Shown here piece after piece: positions 63,781-64,000 of a DNA stretch of 64,000 bases. A program made the position numbers and the translations under genes. The DNA lies in the NCBI RefSeq assembly GCF_000739715.2, contig NZ_BBJC02000002.1, positions 26,731-90,730 of the forward strand, written 5' to 3'. The notes below the pieces were generated by a model. The model did no database searches, was not told the origin of the DNA, and saw nothing but the letters and a program-made list of their open reading frames with translations. How positions within the stretch are numbered: position 1 is the stretch's first letter; every line of letters begins with the position of its first letter. This DNA comes from Falsirhodobacter sp. alg1 (GTDB taxonomy: Bacteria > Pseudomonadota > Alphaproteobacteria > Rhodobacterales > Rhodobacteraceae).

Positions 63781-64000
63781 TTGTATAGCCCCGCATGACT
63801 TCGCCGTATTCAGCGATGAACTGACGGGCCAGCACTGCGTCATGTTTGGCCAGATCCCGTAGCCAACTGGCGATTGCCTTTTGCACGTGCCAGTTACGAT
63901 CGCCCAATACATCAACCATCAGATCCAGCGCCGCATCACGTGCCTCGCGTTCCGCGGGTTTGATGTGGTTTTTCTTTGCCAGGGGGCGTGAAGCCAGAAT
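63755..64000 (-). CDS. DNA alkylation repair protein (AlkD-like), C-terminal part
   Basis: The last 81 residues of a gene that continues past the window end. The segment DRNWHVQKAIASWLRDLAKH, with AEYGEVMRGYTRKDAAQNL at the C-terminus, matches the HEAT-like helices of AlkD DNA glycosylases, which remove alkylated bases. The catalytic part would lie outside the window. A minus-strand frame of 66 codons in another phase is a shadow. It is convergent with lpdA and shares its terminator region. Confidence 0.68.
   Translation of the reverse strand: MLASRPLAKKNHIKPAEREARDAALDLMVDVLGDRNWHVQKAIASWLRDLAKHDAVLARQFIAEYGEVMRGYTRKDAAQNL

Overview
The window is one contiguous piece of chromosome from an alphaproteobacterium, most likely a member of the Rhodobacterales (Rhodobacteraceae-like). 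This rests on the roughly 60% GC sequence and on several marker genes. These are 5-aminolevulinate synthase HemA (Shemin pathway), the cell-cycle regulators GcrA and GapR, an LdtR-type MarR regulator, a ribE-ribB-ribH-nusB operon, class III alcohol dehydrogenase followed by a small cytochrome c, and a phage-type lysis cassette of the kind that serves gene transfer agents in this order. No insertion sequence, integrase, transposase, CRISPR array or rRNA operon was seen. The genus cannot be fixed from the sequence alone.

Layout. 0-2.5 kb: a partial conserved protein, aspartate aminotransferase, the SdhE flavinylation factor and the LdtR-like regulator. 2.5-7 kb: a minus-strand capsule operon, kpsS - outer-membrane export lipoprotein - kpsC, without its inner-membrane transporter here. 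7-9.8 kb: riboflavin operon ribE-ribB-ribH plus nusB, closed by a strong terminator. 10.2-11.2 kb: a monocistronic DUF481 beta-barrel gene. 11.4-15.3 kb: a cysteine-synthase-like enzyme, then glutathione-dependent formaldehyde dehydrogenase - cytochrome c - phosphoglycolate phosphatase, then gcrA. 15.6-18.1 kb: argD-argF and a small membrane protein. 18.1-23.6 kb: aldo/keto reductase, HrpB helicase, Lrp and Rrf2 regulators, MYG1-like hydrolase. 23.9-26.8 kb: a tripartite tricarboxylate transporter (tctC-tctB-tctA). 27.1-29 kb: accB-accC. 29.1-35.9 kb: DedA protein, luciferase-like oxidoreductase, OpgG, an orphan FliM-like SpoA-domain protein, a DUF442 phosphatase-like protein, a nitroreductase, gapR and a Rhodobacterales-specific protein.

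36-39.8 kb holds the least ordinary region: tRNA-Thr, then a tightly overlapping five-gene lysis cassette. It encodes a holin-like protein, a 31-residue membrane peptide, an N-acetylmuramidase endolysin, and nested Rz/Rz1 spanins, with a terminator. A glycine-zipper lipoprotein, SelO and two identical tRNA-Asp genes follow. No capsid, tail, packaging or integration genes accompany the cassette, so it looks like a host-domesticated lysis module, plausibly for gene-transfer-agent release.

39.8-64 kb is envelope, isoprenoid and translation housekeeping: M20 peptidase, hemA, a RodZ-like protein, ispG, a DsbA-like oxidoreductase, an aminotransferase, the cell-wall amidase amiC, mrcA (PBP1A) with a clear promoter, prfB, a bactofilin gene overlapping an M23 peptidase gene, a DUF455 ferritin-like protein, bcp, a large AsmA-like protein, queA, an MFS transporter, DUF924, lpdA and the 3' end of an AlkD-like gene.

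Several genes start at TTG or GTG, or downstream of the longest reading frame. Those choices were made from ribosome-binding sites, overlaps and family lengths, and are explained entry by entry.
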